Shown here: one piece after another, positions 42,270-50,931 of the stretch | Position numbering within the stretch: the stretch's first letter is position 1 | Layout: each line of letters opens with the position of its first letter | Source of the DNA: Sediminibacterium magnilacihabitans | GTDB lineage: Bacteria; Bacteroidota; Bacteroidia; Chitinophagales; Chitinophagaceae | Assembly: GCA_002973575.1 (NCBI GenBank) | Contig: PVEQ01000017.1 | Span: forward strand, 1 to 64,000 | Reading direction: 5' to 3' | Length of the DNA stretch: 64,000 nucleotides | Translations under genes and position numbers: made by a program | Notes under the pieces: generated by a model | Told to the model about the DNA's origin: nothing | The model's database searches: none | Seen by the model: the letters and a program-made list of their open reading frames with translations, nothing else

Positions 42270-43871
42270 TTACTGTTTTATGGCAACGGGTTTACTATAA
42301 AAGAAATCAGGGCGAATATTGATCATTGCATAAAACCATGTGCCTGTTTTCTTGTAAGTATCTGCAACGGCATCGGTGCCGGCTTGTCCCTTTGCCAATG
42401 CCATGCTGTTATTGGCATTCATTACAGCATATCCCAGCTCTATTCCCGTGAATTTATTGAGTGTATAATTCAGCAGGATATCCACTTCATTGCCAAGGTA
42501 TTTATCGATCAGGGAACCATCAGCCTTTTTCATGTCTTTGTTCAGGCTGAACGTGTGAAAGTCGGCGCCGATGGAGAACAGGTTGCTGGCATATTTCACT
42601 TTGAAGTAGCCGTTATTCAAACCACCCGCAGGGGCACCGGTGCCCACGTAGAAATAATCCATATAGCCCCAGTGTTTATGCGGCGTTCCGTATAATGGAT
42701 CAAAACGGTTGTCTTCACCGGAAGGTGAAACGGCATCATTTCCCGAAAGGACGTCATAGCCGGGTGTAAAGCTGAATTTGCCTTTTTGGTAGGTTGCTAA
42801 AGCCGTATAGTGATACGCATTCAATGACATGCCTTCCCGGTTTTTGCCGGATTGCTTATAGTAAGCCACCTGCAAGGCGATTTTACCAAACCCCGATGCA
42901 TTGCCCATCGTATGATTGATCATCAGGCCATATGTATAGCGACTGGTTGTGCCAGAATAGTCAAATGAATCGTTGCTTCCTGTACTGATAAATCTCCTTC
43001 CATAAACGTATCCGGTGTTGTCAACGGCTACAGAATCGAGTTTATATTTCCCGAAACGGTCATTGAAAAAGAGCGCAGAGAATTTTGTCTGGTTGAATTT
43101 GCGGCTGATATACAGGCTGGTGAACGACTTATAATCCTGGCTGGCGGCATTGGTATTGGTTGGGTTACTGTACACCGGCGTACCTGTTTTAGAACTATTG
43201 TTGGCTGCGTTGCCACCGGCAGCAAGCGGAACGATCCCGGCAGGGGTAGGCACTAAAACACCGCCTGAATTTTTCACGTATGCCGGAATATTGCCCGGCA
43301 CATAAGAGGTATTGGTAATACCAAAAGCATCGCTGTTCTGGTTATAGGCATACCCGAGGTCAACCTGCCATCCATTGTGCATCATCTTAAGCAGCGCCAT
43401 ATCATGTCGCCGGCCTTGTTGTAACCAATCCAGGTTACCGATCAAACGAACATCGTCATAGCTCAATTCCTGCCTTCCAATCTTAAGGGAAAGCTGGTCG
43501 AACAATTTAAATTTGATGGTGGTATCGGCTTTATTAGCCAGCGTAATATCGGCCCAGCCCTCATGGAGCATCAGGCGATTGCCATCGGCATTGGAAATGG
43601 AGGAAGCGTCTTGTCCCCATACCCGCACATCCTGTAACGTAACACCAAAAGTAACCCTGTCCCATTTGTATCCAAAGATCAACCTGGTACGCTGAGAGGT
43701 AAATGCGGCCGTTTTTGCGCCTTTCAATACCAGGTTGCCAAACCCATCCCGGACTTCTGTTCGCGTTCGCAGTTGTCCGGTTAAGGTAAATTGTGCGTGC
43801 GCACTTAGGGTGAAAAGAAAACACAGTGCGGACAGCCATGCATAAGCAGTAGGTTTCGTTTTTTTAGCCAT
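42270..43871 (-). CDS. Alginate-export-family outer-membrane porin
   Basis: 533 residues. Signal peptide ending AYAWLSALCFLFTLSAHAQ, then a barrel with repeating amphipathic strands, starting FTLTGQLRTRTEVRDGFGN and RTRLIFGYKWDRVTFGVTLQ; this opening is the alginate-export porin pattern. It is the first gene of the minus-strand uptake operon and probably lets the substrate through the outer membrane. No alginate genes are near, so the family name should not be taken as substrate. Its start is separated from the Crp/Fnr gene by 462 nt. Confidence 0.85.
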   Translation of the reverse strand: MAKKTKPTAYAWLSALCFLFTLSAHAQFTLTGQLRTRTEVRDGFGNLVLKGAKTAAFTSQRTRLIFGYKWDRVTFGVTLQDVRVWGQDASSISNADGNRLMLHEGWADITLANKADTTIKFKLFDQLSLKIGRQELSYDDVRLIGNLDWLQQGRRHDMALLKMMHNGWQVDLGYAYNQNSDAFGITNTSYVPGNIPAYVKNSGGVLVPTPAGIVPLAAGGNAANNSSKTGTPVYSNPTNTNAASQDYKSFTSLYISRKFNQTKFSALFFNDRFGKYKLDSVAVDNTGYVYGRRFISTGSNDSFDYSGTTSRYTYGLMINHTMGNASGFGKIALQVAYYKQSGKNREGMSLNAYHYTALATYQKGKFSFTPGYDVLSGNDAVSPSGEDNRFDPLYGTPHKHWGYMDYFYVGTGAPAGGLNNGYFKVKYASNLFSIGADFHTFSLNKDMKKADGSLIDKYLGNEVDILLNYTLNKFTGIELGYAVMNANNSMALAKGQAGTDAVADTYKKTGTWFYAMINIRPDFFYSKPVAIKQ

Positions 43872-43915
43872 AACTTTGCTTTAGGTTTAGATTGTTTTCA
43901 ATTTAAATTCCATCG

Positions 43916-43951
43916 CCCCGGTTCAGACTTCCACATCGGCCGGGGTTTTTT
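43916..43951 (+). terminator. Orphan terminator-like hairpin
   Basis: CCCCGG (43916-43921) pairs with CCGGGG (43940-43945) around an 18-nt loop, followed by six T. It points to the plus strand, where no gene ends; the nearest genes diverge from it. It could end a small RNA transcribed from the plus strand across the 5' end of the porin gene. Confidence 0.55.
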
Positions 43952-44152
43952 ATTTGTCTTTAATGTAATATGCTAGAAACCAGTACCATCATTCACGTAT
44001 TAAATTCATTTATTACGTTTCATGTGGCAGGCAATCGGGTAGCGACAATAAAGTAAGGTCAATAGGTATTTGACAAGCAATCGAGGAGAAAGTGTTCCGG
44101 TTAACCCTGTTAACGATGCGGAATAATGGCTAAATGGATAATTAGATTTAAA

Positions 44153-44187
44153 TTTTGATTTTTTATATGTAATATAAAGAATCAAAA
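44153..44187. repeat. 35-nt near-perfect palindrome in the divergent promoter region
   Basis: TTTTGATT T TTTATAT at 44153-44168, centre GTA, and ATATAAA G AATCAAAA at 44172-44187. Only one pair is not Watson-Crick, and it is a G-T. It may be an operator for a dimeric regulator such as the adjacent Crp/Fnr protein; the spacing between TTGAT and ATCAA is too wide for an FNR box. Confidence 0.7.
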
Positions 44188-44298
44188 AAGATAGCTTTTT
44201 AAATAAAAATACACTCTATCTGCAATAAAATTAATAACACAATGGATAATTTCAAAGATTTATTGTCATATTGTTTAGATTTTTATTTAAATAATATA

Positions 44299-44327
44299 TT
44301 TGAGATTGTATTTTGACTTTATTTTTG
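44299..44327 (+). promoter_or_regulatory. Promoter of the FNR-like regulator
   Basis: TTTG (44299-44302), 17 nt, then TATTTTTG (44320-44327), a perfect TAnnTTTG. The ATG at 44334 lies only 6 nt after the -7 element, so the transcript is predicted to be leaderless or nearly so. Confidence 0.6.
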
Positions 44328-44333
44328 TACAGT

Positions 44334-45026
44334 ATGAAACTGAAAAAAGTAAACTGCGATCTTACCGTTTGCTCCATGTGCCGGCTATGCCAGAAGGAAT
44401 GGCTTCCTGCTATCGATGCCAACAGGAAAATGTACCATTATAAGAAAGGGGAAGTGCTTTTTGAGGAAGGGGCCGAGGTACAGGGGATGTATTTCATTCA
44501 TACCGGACTGGTGAAAGTGCATAAAAAATGGGGAGACGAAAAGGAACTGATCCTGCGCTTTGCTAAAAGCGGGGCCATTGCCGGTCACCGCGGATTGGGC
44601 AGCGACACTGTTTATCCAGTCTCAGCAACAGCACTTCTGCCAACGGATGTCTGTTTTATAGACATTCATTTCTTCACTGCCACCCTAAAGGTTAACCAGG
44701 ACTATTTATATGACCTGATGATGTTCTTTGCCGCAGAGCTGAAAGAGTCTGAAAGAAAAATGCGTAACCTGGCGCATATGAATACAAAGGGAAGGATTGC
44801 CAATGCTTTGCTTCTTTTGGACGAGCGATTTGGCACAACCCCCGAAGGCTTTATCGATATAGAACTTTCCAGGCAGGACCTCTCTTCCTATACCGGCACC
44901 ACTTATGAGACCTTATTCAGGATCATGAATGAATTGGTGGAAGATGACGCGCTCTCATTGAATAAGCGCTGGATCAGGATCAACGATCGCAAGAAGCTGG
45001 AGAAATATTGTTTTTCTTTACCTTAG
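44334..45026 (+). CDS. Crp/Fnr-family regulator with FNR-like cysteines
   Basis: 230 residues. Residues about 35-125 form the cyclic-nucleotide-type beta domain (KKGEVLFEEGAEVQGMYFIHTG), then a dimer helix and the winged helix (LSRQDLSSYTGTTYETLFRIMNELVEDD). Cysteines at 8, 13, 16 and 19, and Cys107 in LPTDVCFIDIHF, which aligns with Cys122 of E. coli FNR (MVCEIPF), suggest an oxygen-sensitive 4Fe-4S cluster. In the recognition helix the FNR residues Glu-Ser-Arg appear as Glu-Phe-Arg, so the DNA site probably differs. It is divergent from the nitrate-type operon and is the natural candidate regulator of it. Confidence 0.88.
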   Translation: MKLKKVNCDLTVCSMCRLCQKEWLPAIDANRKMYHYKKGEVLFEEGAEVQGMYFIHTGLVKVHKKWGDEKELILRFAKSGAIAGHRGLGSDTVYPVSATALLPTDVCFIDIHFFTATLKVNQDYLYDLMMFFAAELKESERKMRNLAHMNTKGRIANALLLLDERFGTTPEGFIDIELSRQDLSSYTGTTYETLFRIMNELVEDDALSLNKRWIRINDRKKLEKYCFSLP

Positions 45027-45070
45027 CTCCTGATTAGTATCTATGTAAGGACAAATTCAGGTTTACTACC

Positions 45071-45577
45071 ATGACAGAGCAGCGAAAAAAGTGGTTTGCC
45101 CTTTATACGAAGCCACGCTGGGAAAAAAAGATAGATGGTGCCCTGTTGAAAAAGGGAATTGCCAGTTGGTGCCCCCTGCAAAAAGTAGAAAGACAATGGA
45201 GCGACCGTAAAAAGGTCATTGAAGAACCACTTTTCAAATCCTATGTTTTTGTGCAGATCGACGATGCCGAACGTACCAAGGTCCTGATGACGGATGGCGT
45301 ATTGAATTTTGTTCATTACCTCGGCAAACCTGCCGTGATCCGCGATGAAGAAGTAGCTACCATCAAAAAATACCTCGCAGAAAAAGACGCCAGCATCTCC
45401 GTATTATCCGAACAGGGTTTCATGGATGAAATGAAGATCAAAGTGAACTATGGTGTGTTCATGGGCAATGAAGGAACCGTGATCAGGGGCGGAAAGAAAA
45501 AAGTGTTTGTGAAACTGCAAAGCCTGGGACAGGTAATGGTGGTGGAGTTTCCGGCGGAATACCTGTCTGTGGTATAA
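45071..45577 (+). CDS. NusG-like transcription antiterminator (UpxY type)
   Basis: 168 residues, an NGN domain (KWFALYTKPRWEKKIDGALL, PLFKSYVFVQI) followed by a KOW-like region (NEGTVIRGGKKKVFVKLQSL). Such paralogues of NusG, best known as UpxY in Bacteroides, relieve premature termination at capsule or surface-polysaccharide operons. The length fits UpxY and is distinct from general NusG. It stands 45 nt behind the FNR-like gene on the same strand; no polysaccharide genes are in the window, so its target operon is elsewhere or unusual. Confidence 0.85.
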   Translation: MTEQRKKWFALYTKPRWEKKIDGALLKKGIASWCPLQKVERQWSDRKKVIEEPLFKSYVFVQIDDAERTKVLMTDGVLNFVHYLGKPAVIRDEEVATIKKYLAEKDASISVLSEQGFMDEMKIKVNYGVFMGNEGTVIRGGKKKVFVKLQSLGQVMVVEFPAEYLSVV

Positions 45578-45581
45578 ATTT

Positions 45582-46856
45582 TTACCGGAGTTTCCAGTCA
45601 ATGATCTGATTCGCCCATTCTCCGCGATAAGGCGTGCTCACGCGGATATAGTTATCGGTATAGCCTTCCATCATACCATGCTTATCAAATCCTTCGAATA
45701 ATACTTTGCGGGTTTGTCCGCTTTGCTGCTGTGTGAAATATTGCAGCTTCATATAAGATAAGTTGCGTAAAGTTTTATTTCGTTCATTGCGAACGGGTAT
45801 GGGAATCACCGGCTGAATTTCCAGCGCTTTGGTATGATCGCGTTCAGAGTAGGTGAACACGTGCAGGTACGATACATCCAGTTCGTGCAGGAAATCAAAA
45901 GTTTCCTGGAAATGTTTATCCGTTTCTCCCGGGAATCCCACAATTACATCCACTCCAATAGCGCAATGCGGCATCAACGTTTTGATGAGGCCAACGCGTT
46001 CGGCATAGAGTTCCCTGCGATAGCGCCTGCGCATCAATCCCAATATCTCATTGCTGCCGCTTTGTAACGGAATATGAAAATGCGGCATAAACTTGTTGCT
46101 GTTGGCCACAAATGCAATGATGTCGTTGGTGAGCAGGTTGGGTTCGATGGAGGATATACGGTAACGTTCAATGCCTTCCACTTTATCGAGTTCCTGCACA
46201 AGACTAAAGAAATCTTCTTCATGCCTGCCGCCATCGGGCCCTTTGCCAAAATCGCCGAGGTTCACGCCGGTAAGTACGATCTCTTTAACGCCATCGGCTG
46301 CCAGTTGGGTAGCATGTTTTACCACGTTGGCAATACTGTCGCTCCGGCTCTTGCCCCTTGCCATTGGAATGGTACAAAAGGAACAGGTGTAATCACACCC
46401 ATCCTGTACTTTCAGGAATGTGCGGGTTCTGTCGTTCTGGGAAAAAGAAGCATTGAAACCACTCACTTCTTCAATGTCGCAACTGCATACTTTGGCGCCA
46501 TTGCCTTTGGCCAGTTCATTGATGTGTTGGGCGATGTTGAATTTCTCTGCGGCGCCCAACACCAGGTCTACCCCGGGAATAGAAGCGATCTCTTTGGGCT
46601 TGAGCTGGGCATAGCAGCCGGTGATCACCACAAAACTCTCGGGCGACTTGCGCTGGATGCGACGCACCAGTTGACGGCACTCTTTATCGGCATTATCGGT
46701 AACGGAACAGGTATTGATCACATATACATCGGCCAGGTCGTCAAATTCCTTTTTCTCGAAACCTTCACTTTCCATCAAACGGGAAAGGGTAGAGGTCTCG
46801 GAAAAGTTCAATTTACAACCCAAAGTATGAAAGGCTACCGAACGCTTCTTTTCCAT
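45582..46856 (-). CDS. mtaB: tRNA t6A37 methylthiotransferase MtaB
   Basis: 424 residues; adds a methylthio group to N6-threonylcarbamoyladenosine at position 37 of tRNAs reading ANN codons. The N-terminal domain binds one 4Fe-4S cluster through Cys in HTLGCKLNFSE, INTCSVTDNADK and TGCYAQL. The radical SAM motif is CDYTCSFCTIPMARGKSRS (CxxxCxxC). A TRAM-like C-terminal domain with GFDKHGMMEGYTDNYIRV completes the MtaB layout. It converges on the UpxY-like gene, 4 nt apart. Confidence 0.94.
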   Translation of the reverse strand: MEKKRSVAFHTLGCKLNFSETSTLSRLMESEGFEKKEFDDLADVYVINTCSVTDNADKECRQLVRRIQRKSPESFVVITGCYAQLKPKEIASIPGVDLVLGAAEKFNIAQHINELAKGNGAKVCSCDIEEVSGFNASFSQNDRTRTFLKVQDGCDYTCSFCTIPMARGKSRSDSIANVVKHATQLAADGVKEIVLTGVNLGDFGKGPDGGRHEEDFFSLVQELDKVEGIERYRISSIEPNLLTNDIIAFVANSNKFMPHFHIPLQSGSNEILGLMRRRYRRELYAERVGLIKTLMPHCAIGVDVIVGFPGETDKHFQETFDFLHELDVSYLHVFTYSERDHTKALEIQPVIPIPVRNERNKTLRNLSYMKLQYFTQQQSGQTRKVLFEGFDKHGMMEGYTDNYIRVSTPYRGEWANQIIDWKLR

Positions 46857-46951
46857 AGAGGGCGCAAAGATAAGCCATATGGGAATTATGGGGGTCGAAG
46901 GCCGGTTTTATGACCAAAATGTGTTTAATTCGCCCCACTAATCCTGTATAT

Positions 46952-47416
46952 ATGAACTCCCGGAGAACAGTCCCTTTTTTATTGGTCATTATTCTGGTCG
47001 GATTCCTGCTTTCGAACCGTCATTGCAACAAGCCTGCTCATGTATCGCCGGCCAGTCCGTCTGCGGCAACAGCTCCTTCACCCAGCGAGTCGCCGGCTGG
47101 CACAACCAGTCAGGATGATGGGTTGAACCGGAACCCTTCGCGCATGCATTATACCAAGCATGCTCGCTGCAGAATGGGTTGCCGGCATATAGATGAAGCA
47201 GAGATTTTACAGATCCTCAAAAACGGAACCATCAATTACCGGAAAAGCGAACTGGAAGGCGAACCCTGCCGCCATAAATATGCGGTGGAAGGTAACACCA
47301 GCGACAACCAGCGTTTGCGCGTGATATTCGCTCCCTGCGGAGATGAAATGACCGTGGTTACCTGCATCGACCTGGACAGGGAATGGCCCTGCGATTGCCC
47401 CGGTGATCATCATTGA
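46952..47416 (+). CDS. DUF4258 protein with N-terminal signal/anchor
   Basis: 154 residues from ATG 46952 (ATGs at 46910 and 46919 are less likely). A hydrophobic N-terminus (VPFLLVIILVGFLLS) is followed by a Ser/Pro/Ala-rich linker and a DUF4258 domain beginning MHYTKHARCRMGCRHID. The C-terminal half holds many cysteines (HARCRMGC, EPCRHKY, APCGDE, VTCIDLDREWPCDCPG), an unusual density that suggests a metal site or disulfides in the periplasm. DUF4258 is otherwise known from toxin-like and RNase-like contexts; here an exported form seems likely. Function unknown. Confidence 0.7.
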   Translation: MNSRRTVPFLLVIILVGFLLSNRHCNKPAHVSPASPSAATAPSPSESPAGTTSQDDGLNRNPSRMHYTKHARCRMGCRHIDEAEILQILKNGTINYRKSELEGEPCRHKYAVEGNTSDNQRLRVIFAPCGDEMTVVTCIDLDREWPCDCPGDHH

Positions 47417-47446
47417 CATTTTCAATTTTATTTACAATTATTGGGC

Positions 47447-47454
47447 TATGTTTG
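47447..47454 (+). promoter_or_regulatory. -7 element of the DUF2723 gene
   Basis: TATGTTTG, a perfect TAnnTTTG, lies 26 nt before the ATG at 47481. No -33 element at the usual spacing is clear. Confidence 0.5.
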
Positions 47455-47480
47455 TCCGTCTTTTAAAATAGAAAACCAGT

Positions 47481-50400
47481 ATGCAGTTTAAGAGAATTAA
47501 CAACATGGTGGGATGGGTAGTCTGTGTGATCGCCTGCGCCGTGTATATTTTGACCGCAGAAGCAGGAGGCAGCTTCTGGGATTGCGGTGAATTTGTGAGC
47601 AGTTGTTTCAAAGTGCAGATCCCGCACCCGCCCGGAGCGCCTTTGTTTGTGATATTGGGCCGGATATTCATTGTTCTTTTCGGCAACAACCCCATGGGCG
47701 CTGCCAAAGCGGTGAACATCATGAACGCATTGGCCAGCGGCTTTACTATTCTGTTCCTTTTCTGGACTATTACGCATTTTGCGCGCCGCATCATGAATGT
47801 GAAGACAAGCGACGCAGTTACCGGTTCACAGGCCTGGGCCATCATGGGCGCCGGTGTAGTAGGCGCTTTTGCATACACTTTTACCGATTCATTCTGGTAC
47901 AGTGCGGTGGAAGGCGAGGTATATGCTTTGTCGTCTTTTTTTACTGCTATTGTGTTCTGGGCCATCCTCAAATGGGAAAACCATGCCGACGAGCCCGGCG
48001 CCGATCGCTGGATCGTTTTTATCTGTTACATGATGGGATTGTCTATCGGCGTTCACCTGTTGAACCTGCTTACGATCCCCGCTATTGTAATGGTGTATTA
48101 TTTCCGCAGAAGACCTTCTTTCAACTATAAATTAATTCGCACCTGGTTCATCAGGTTATCCCTGATTGGTGGTGTGCTGGCTTTCATCCTGGCTTTGATC
48201 GCTGCCAATGGCGAAGCGAGTGAAGAGCGAGGTATTGGTATGGATGGAACGATGGCAGGACTGGTTGTGCTGGGCGTAGGAGCGGCCATCGGACTCCTGC
48301 TGCTGGCAGAGCGGTATAAAAAAGACAAGAAAGAATACTATGGAGGCATCTATATCTTTTTTGTGTTGGGATGTGTGATCACCGGCCTGGTACAGGTAGG
48401 GGTGATCCAGTATTCCGTGAAAATGGCCGGCACATTCGATCGCTGGTTCGTGAACGGTATGGGACTGCCTTTCTTCTACGGTTTCGCTTTCTTTTTCATT
48501 CTCCTCGCAGTGGTGCTCTGGTATGGATTCCGGTTCGCTGCTAAAAAAGGCTGGACTTACCTGCGCCTGGGACTTTGGTGTCTCTCTTTCATGCTCATGG
48601 GATACAGCACCTATGTAACCACCATGATCCGCAGTAATGCCGATCCGGCCATTGATATGTACAATGTAGACAATCCCATTAGCCTGGTAGGTTACCTGGG
48701 TCGTGATCAGTACGGCGATTTTCCATTGGTATACGGACAGAAATTCACTGCCGATCTGAAAGACGTGAAGAATACCGGCATGCGTTACGAGAAAGCGAGG
48801 AACAAGTATATTGAAGTAGGTCCGGATAAAAAATACGTTTACGCACCGGAAGATAAAATGGTGTTCCCCCGCGTATGGGATGCGAGTAATGAACAGAACC
48901 ATGCCGATTATTATGCAGCTTTCCTGGGCATCGGCAGAATGAAAGACGGTTCTTATGAGCGGCCGCCGAACCAGGTAGATAACGTGAAGTTCTTTGTTGG
49001 CTACCAATCGTACTGGATGTATTTCCGCTATTTCATGTGGAATTTTGCGGGCAAACAAAATGATAACCAGGGATTATTCACCGGCAATGTAAGAGATGGC
49101 AACTGGATCACCGGTATTCCATTTGTTGACAGGATATTCTATGGCGATCAGAGCGCGATGCCCGATAGCCTCAAGAATAATAAATCGAACAACAAACTGT
49201 TCGCATTACCATTGATACTCGGATTGATAGGCTTGTTCTATCATTTCAAAAAGCGTGGCGATGATGCGGTGACCAATTTCCTCATGTTCTTCTTCACCGG
49301 CTTTGCCATTGTAATTTATTTGAACCAGGCAGGCTTCCAGCCACGTGAGCGAGACTATGCTTATGTGGGCAGCTTCTATGCTTTTGCAGTATGGGTAGGA
49401 TTGGGCGTATTGAAAGTGCGCGATTGGCTGAGCAAAGCGGCATCACAAGCTACCGCTTCGATCCTGGCCACCCTGATCTGTTTGCTGGCAGTACCGGTAG
49501 TGATGGCGCAGCAGGAGTGGGACGACCACGACCGCAGCCAGAAACAATTGGCGCGCGACCTGGCCAAAGATTATCTCGAGAGTTGTGCACCCAATGCCAT
49601 TCTCTTCACGTTTGGTGATAATGATACTTACCCGCTGTGGTATGCACAGGAAGTAGAAGGTATCCGACCCGATATACGCGTGATTAACTACAGCCTCTTG
49701 GGTATCGACTGGTACATTAACCAGTTGCGTTATAAAGTGAACCAGAGCGATCCTATTGATGTGGTATGGACACCCGAGCAGATAGAAGGAGATAAGCGGA
49801 ATTATATTCTCTATCGCCCCAAACCCGGCATTCCCGAAGATCGTTTTTACGATCTGTATGATATGATGAAGAATTATGTAGGCAACGATGATCCTGCGAA
49901 GATGGAAGACAGGGGAGGTGGAGAAAGCGTTAATACCTATCCTGTAAAGAAAATGTCGGTAGCGGTAAACAGGGACTATGTGTTCAAGAATGCAACCGTT
50001 AACGCAACGGACAGTGTAGTATCTGAAATGCGCTTTGAAATACCCAAAAACGCGTTGATGAAGAACGACCTGGCCGTGTTGAATGTGATCGCTGCCAATA
50101 AATGGAACAGGCCTATTTATTTCACACAGCCATCGGTAGAGCTTGGCTTCGACCAGTATCTGCGCCGCGACGGACTCAGCTTCAGGCTGGTGCCTGTGAT
50201 AGGTAGCCGCGTGAATACAGATTGGATGTTGGATAAGGCCCTGCATAAATTCGCTTTCGGCAATGCGCAGATCAAAGGCGTGTATTATGATGAAGAGAAT
50301 CGCCGACACCTGAATACCATCCGTACGGCTTATGCTGAGCTGGGCAATGATCTGGCCAACAAAGGACGCAAGGAAGATGCGCGCAAAGTGCTGAACCTGG

Positions 50401-50726
50401 CCGACAAGATGATGGACCCTGCCAATTTCGATTATGGCATGACCAGCAGGGGCAATATGCACAACCGCAATTCGCTGTTGTTCCTGGAGTCCTGCTATCT
50501 CGCTGGTGATTTGGCTTTGGCGCAGAAAGTATCTGCATCGGTGAAAAAAGACCTGCAACAACAGCTCCGTTATTACAATTCACTCAGCGGCACCATGGCA
50601 GATAACCTGGCCGATGAAAGAAGGTTTGCAGATAATTACCTGCAGGCTTTGCAGCAGATGCAGGCGATGTACAATCCTGCTTCAACACTGAAGGGGTTAA
50701 CGCCTGCGGACAGCAGTAAAAAATAA
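47481..50726 (+). CDS. DUF2723 membrane protein (TMEM260-like)
   Basis: 1081 residues. About ten to twelve membrane segments fill the first ~680 residues, beginning GWVVCVIACAVYILTAEAGG and the conserved SFWDCGEFVSSCFKVQIPHPPGAPLF. This opening is the DUF2723 signature with acidic residues facing the non-cytoplasmic side, as in GT-C glycosyltransferases; the human relative TMEM260 is a protein O-mannosyltransferase. The remaining ~400 residues are soluble and include FTFGDNDTYPLWYAQEVEGI and a helical C-terminal part. A role in O-glycosylation of exported proteins is therefore plausible but not shown. Confidence 0.88.
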   Translation: MQFKRINNMVGWVVCVIACAVYILTAEAGGSFWDCGEFVSSCFKVQIPHPPGAPLFVILGRIFIVLFGNNPMGAAKAVNIMNALASGFTILFLFWTITHFARRIMNVKTSDAVTGSQAWAIMGAGVVGAFAYTFTDSFWYSAVEGEVYALSSFFTAIVFWAILKWENHADEPGADRWIVFICYMMGLSIGVHLLNLLTIPAIVMVYYFRRRPSFNYKLIRTWFIRLSLIGGVLAFILALIAANGEASEERGIGMDGTMAGLVVLGVGAAIGLLLLAERYKKDKKEYYGGIYIFFVLGCVITGLVQVGVIQYSVKMAGTFDRWFVNGMGLPFFYGFAFFFILLAVVLWYGFRFAAKKGWTYLRLGLWCLSFMLMGYSTYVTTMIRSNADPAIDMYNVDNPISLVGYLGRDQYGDFPLVYGQKFTADLKDVKNTGMRYEKARNKYIEVGPDKKYVYAPEDKMVFPRVWDASNEQNHADYYAAFLGIGRMKDGSYERPPNQVDNVKFFVGYQSYWMYFRYFMWNFAGKQNDNQGLFTGNVRDGNWITGIPFVDRIFYGDQSAMPDSLKNNKSNNKLFALPLILGLIGLFYHFKKRGDDAVTNFLMFFFTGFAIVIYLNQAGFQPRERDYAYVGSFYAFAVWVGLGVLKVRDWLSKAASQATASILATLICLLAVPVVMAQQEWDDHDRSQKQLARDLAKDYLESCAPNAILFTFGDNDTYPLWYAQEVEGIRPDIRVINYSLLGIDWYINQLRYKVNQSDPIDVVWTPEQIEGDKRNYILYRPKPGIPEDRFYDLYDMMKNYVGNDDPAKMEDRGGGESVNTYPVKKMSVAVNRDYVFKNATVNATDSVVSEMRFEIPKNALMKNDLAVLNVIAANKWNRPIYFTQPSVELGFDQYLRRDGLSFRLVPVIGSRVNTDWMLDKALHKFAFGNAQIKGVYYDEENRRHLNTIRTAYAELGNDLANKGRKEDARKVLNLADKMMDPANFDYGMTSRGNMHNRNSLLFLESCYLAGDLALAQKVSASVKKDLQQQLRYYNSLSGTMADNLADERRFADNYLQALQQMQAMYNPASTLKGLTPADSSKK

Positions 50727-50748
50727 GACCAGTTTATATTAAGATACG

Positions 50749-50779
50749 AGCAGCCGGACTTTAGTCCGGCTGCTTTTTT
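50749..50779 (+). terminator. Strong intrinsic terminator after the DUF2723 gene
   Basis: A perfect 12-base inverted repeat, AGCAGCCGGACT (50749-50760) and AGTCCGGCTGCT (50763-50774), with the innermost bases forming the loop and a six-T run at 50774-50779. It separates the gene from the ORF6N gene. Confidence 0.9.
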
Positions 50780-50931
50780 ATGCATCAGTTATGTATTTGC
50801 TATAGTATAATCTAGCGTTAAAAACAGGTATTTATATCTGATCAATATCATTTCAGACTTGAGTATTTTAGTTGATCGCTTCGGATGAATCATGAGATAA
50901 GTTAATGTGAAACAAAAAAAGAAGATGAGAA

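Larger units (their letters stand above)
43872..44333. other. 462-nt divergent intergenic region before the nitrate-type operon
   Basis: No gene was found. It contains an orphan plus-strand hairpin with T-run (43916-43951), a 35-nt near-perfect palindrome (44153-44187) and the regulator's promoter (44299-44327). The region from 44140 on is very AT-rich. No canonical FNR box TTGATnnnnATCAA was found. Confidence 0.6.

Noticed and set aside
44153..44187. Canonical FNR box
   Set aside because: TTGAT and ATCAA are about 21 nt apart in the palindrome; the FNR box needs a 4-nt spacer.
46074..46913. A 279-codon plus-strand reading frame
   Set aside because: It is antisense to mtaB, which carries intact radical SAM and Fe-S motifs.
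49443..50561. A 372-codon minus-strand reading frame (and another at 48156-49058)
   Set aside because: Both are antisense to the DUF2723 gene, which has membrane segments and family motifs throughout.
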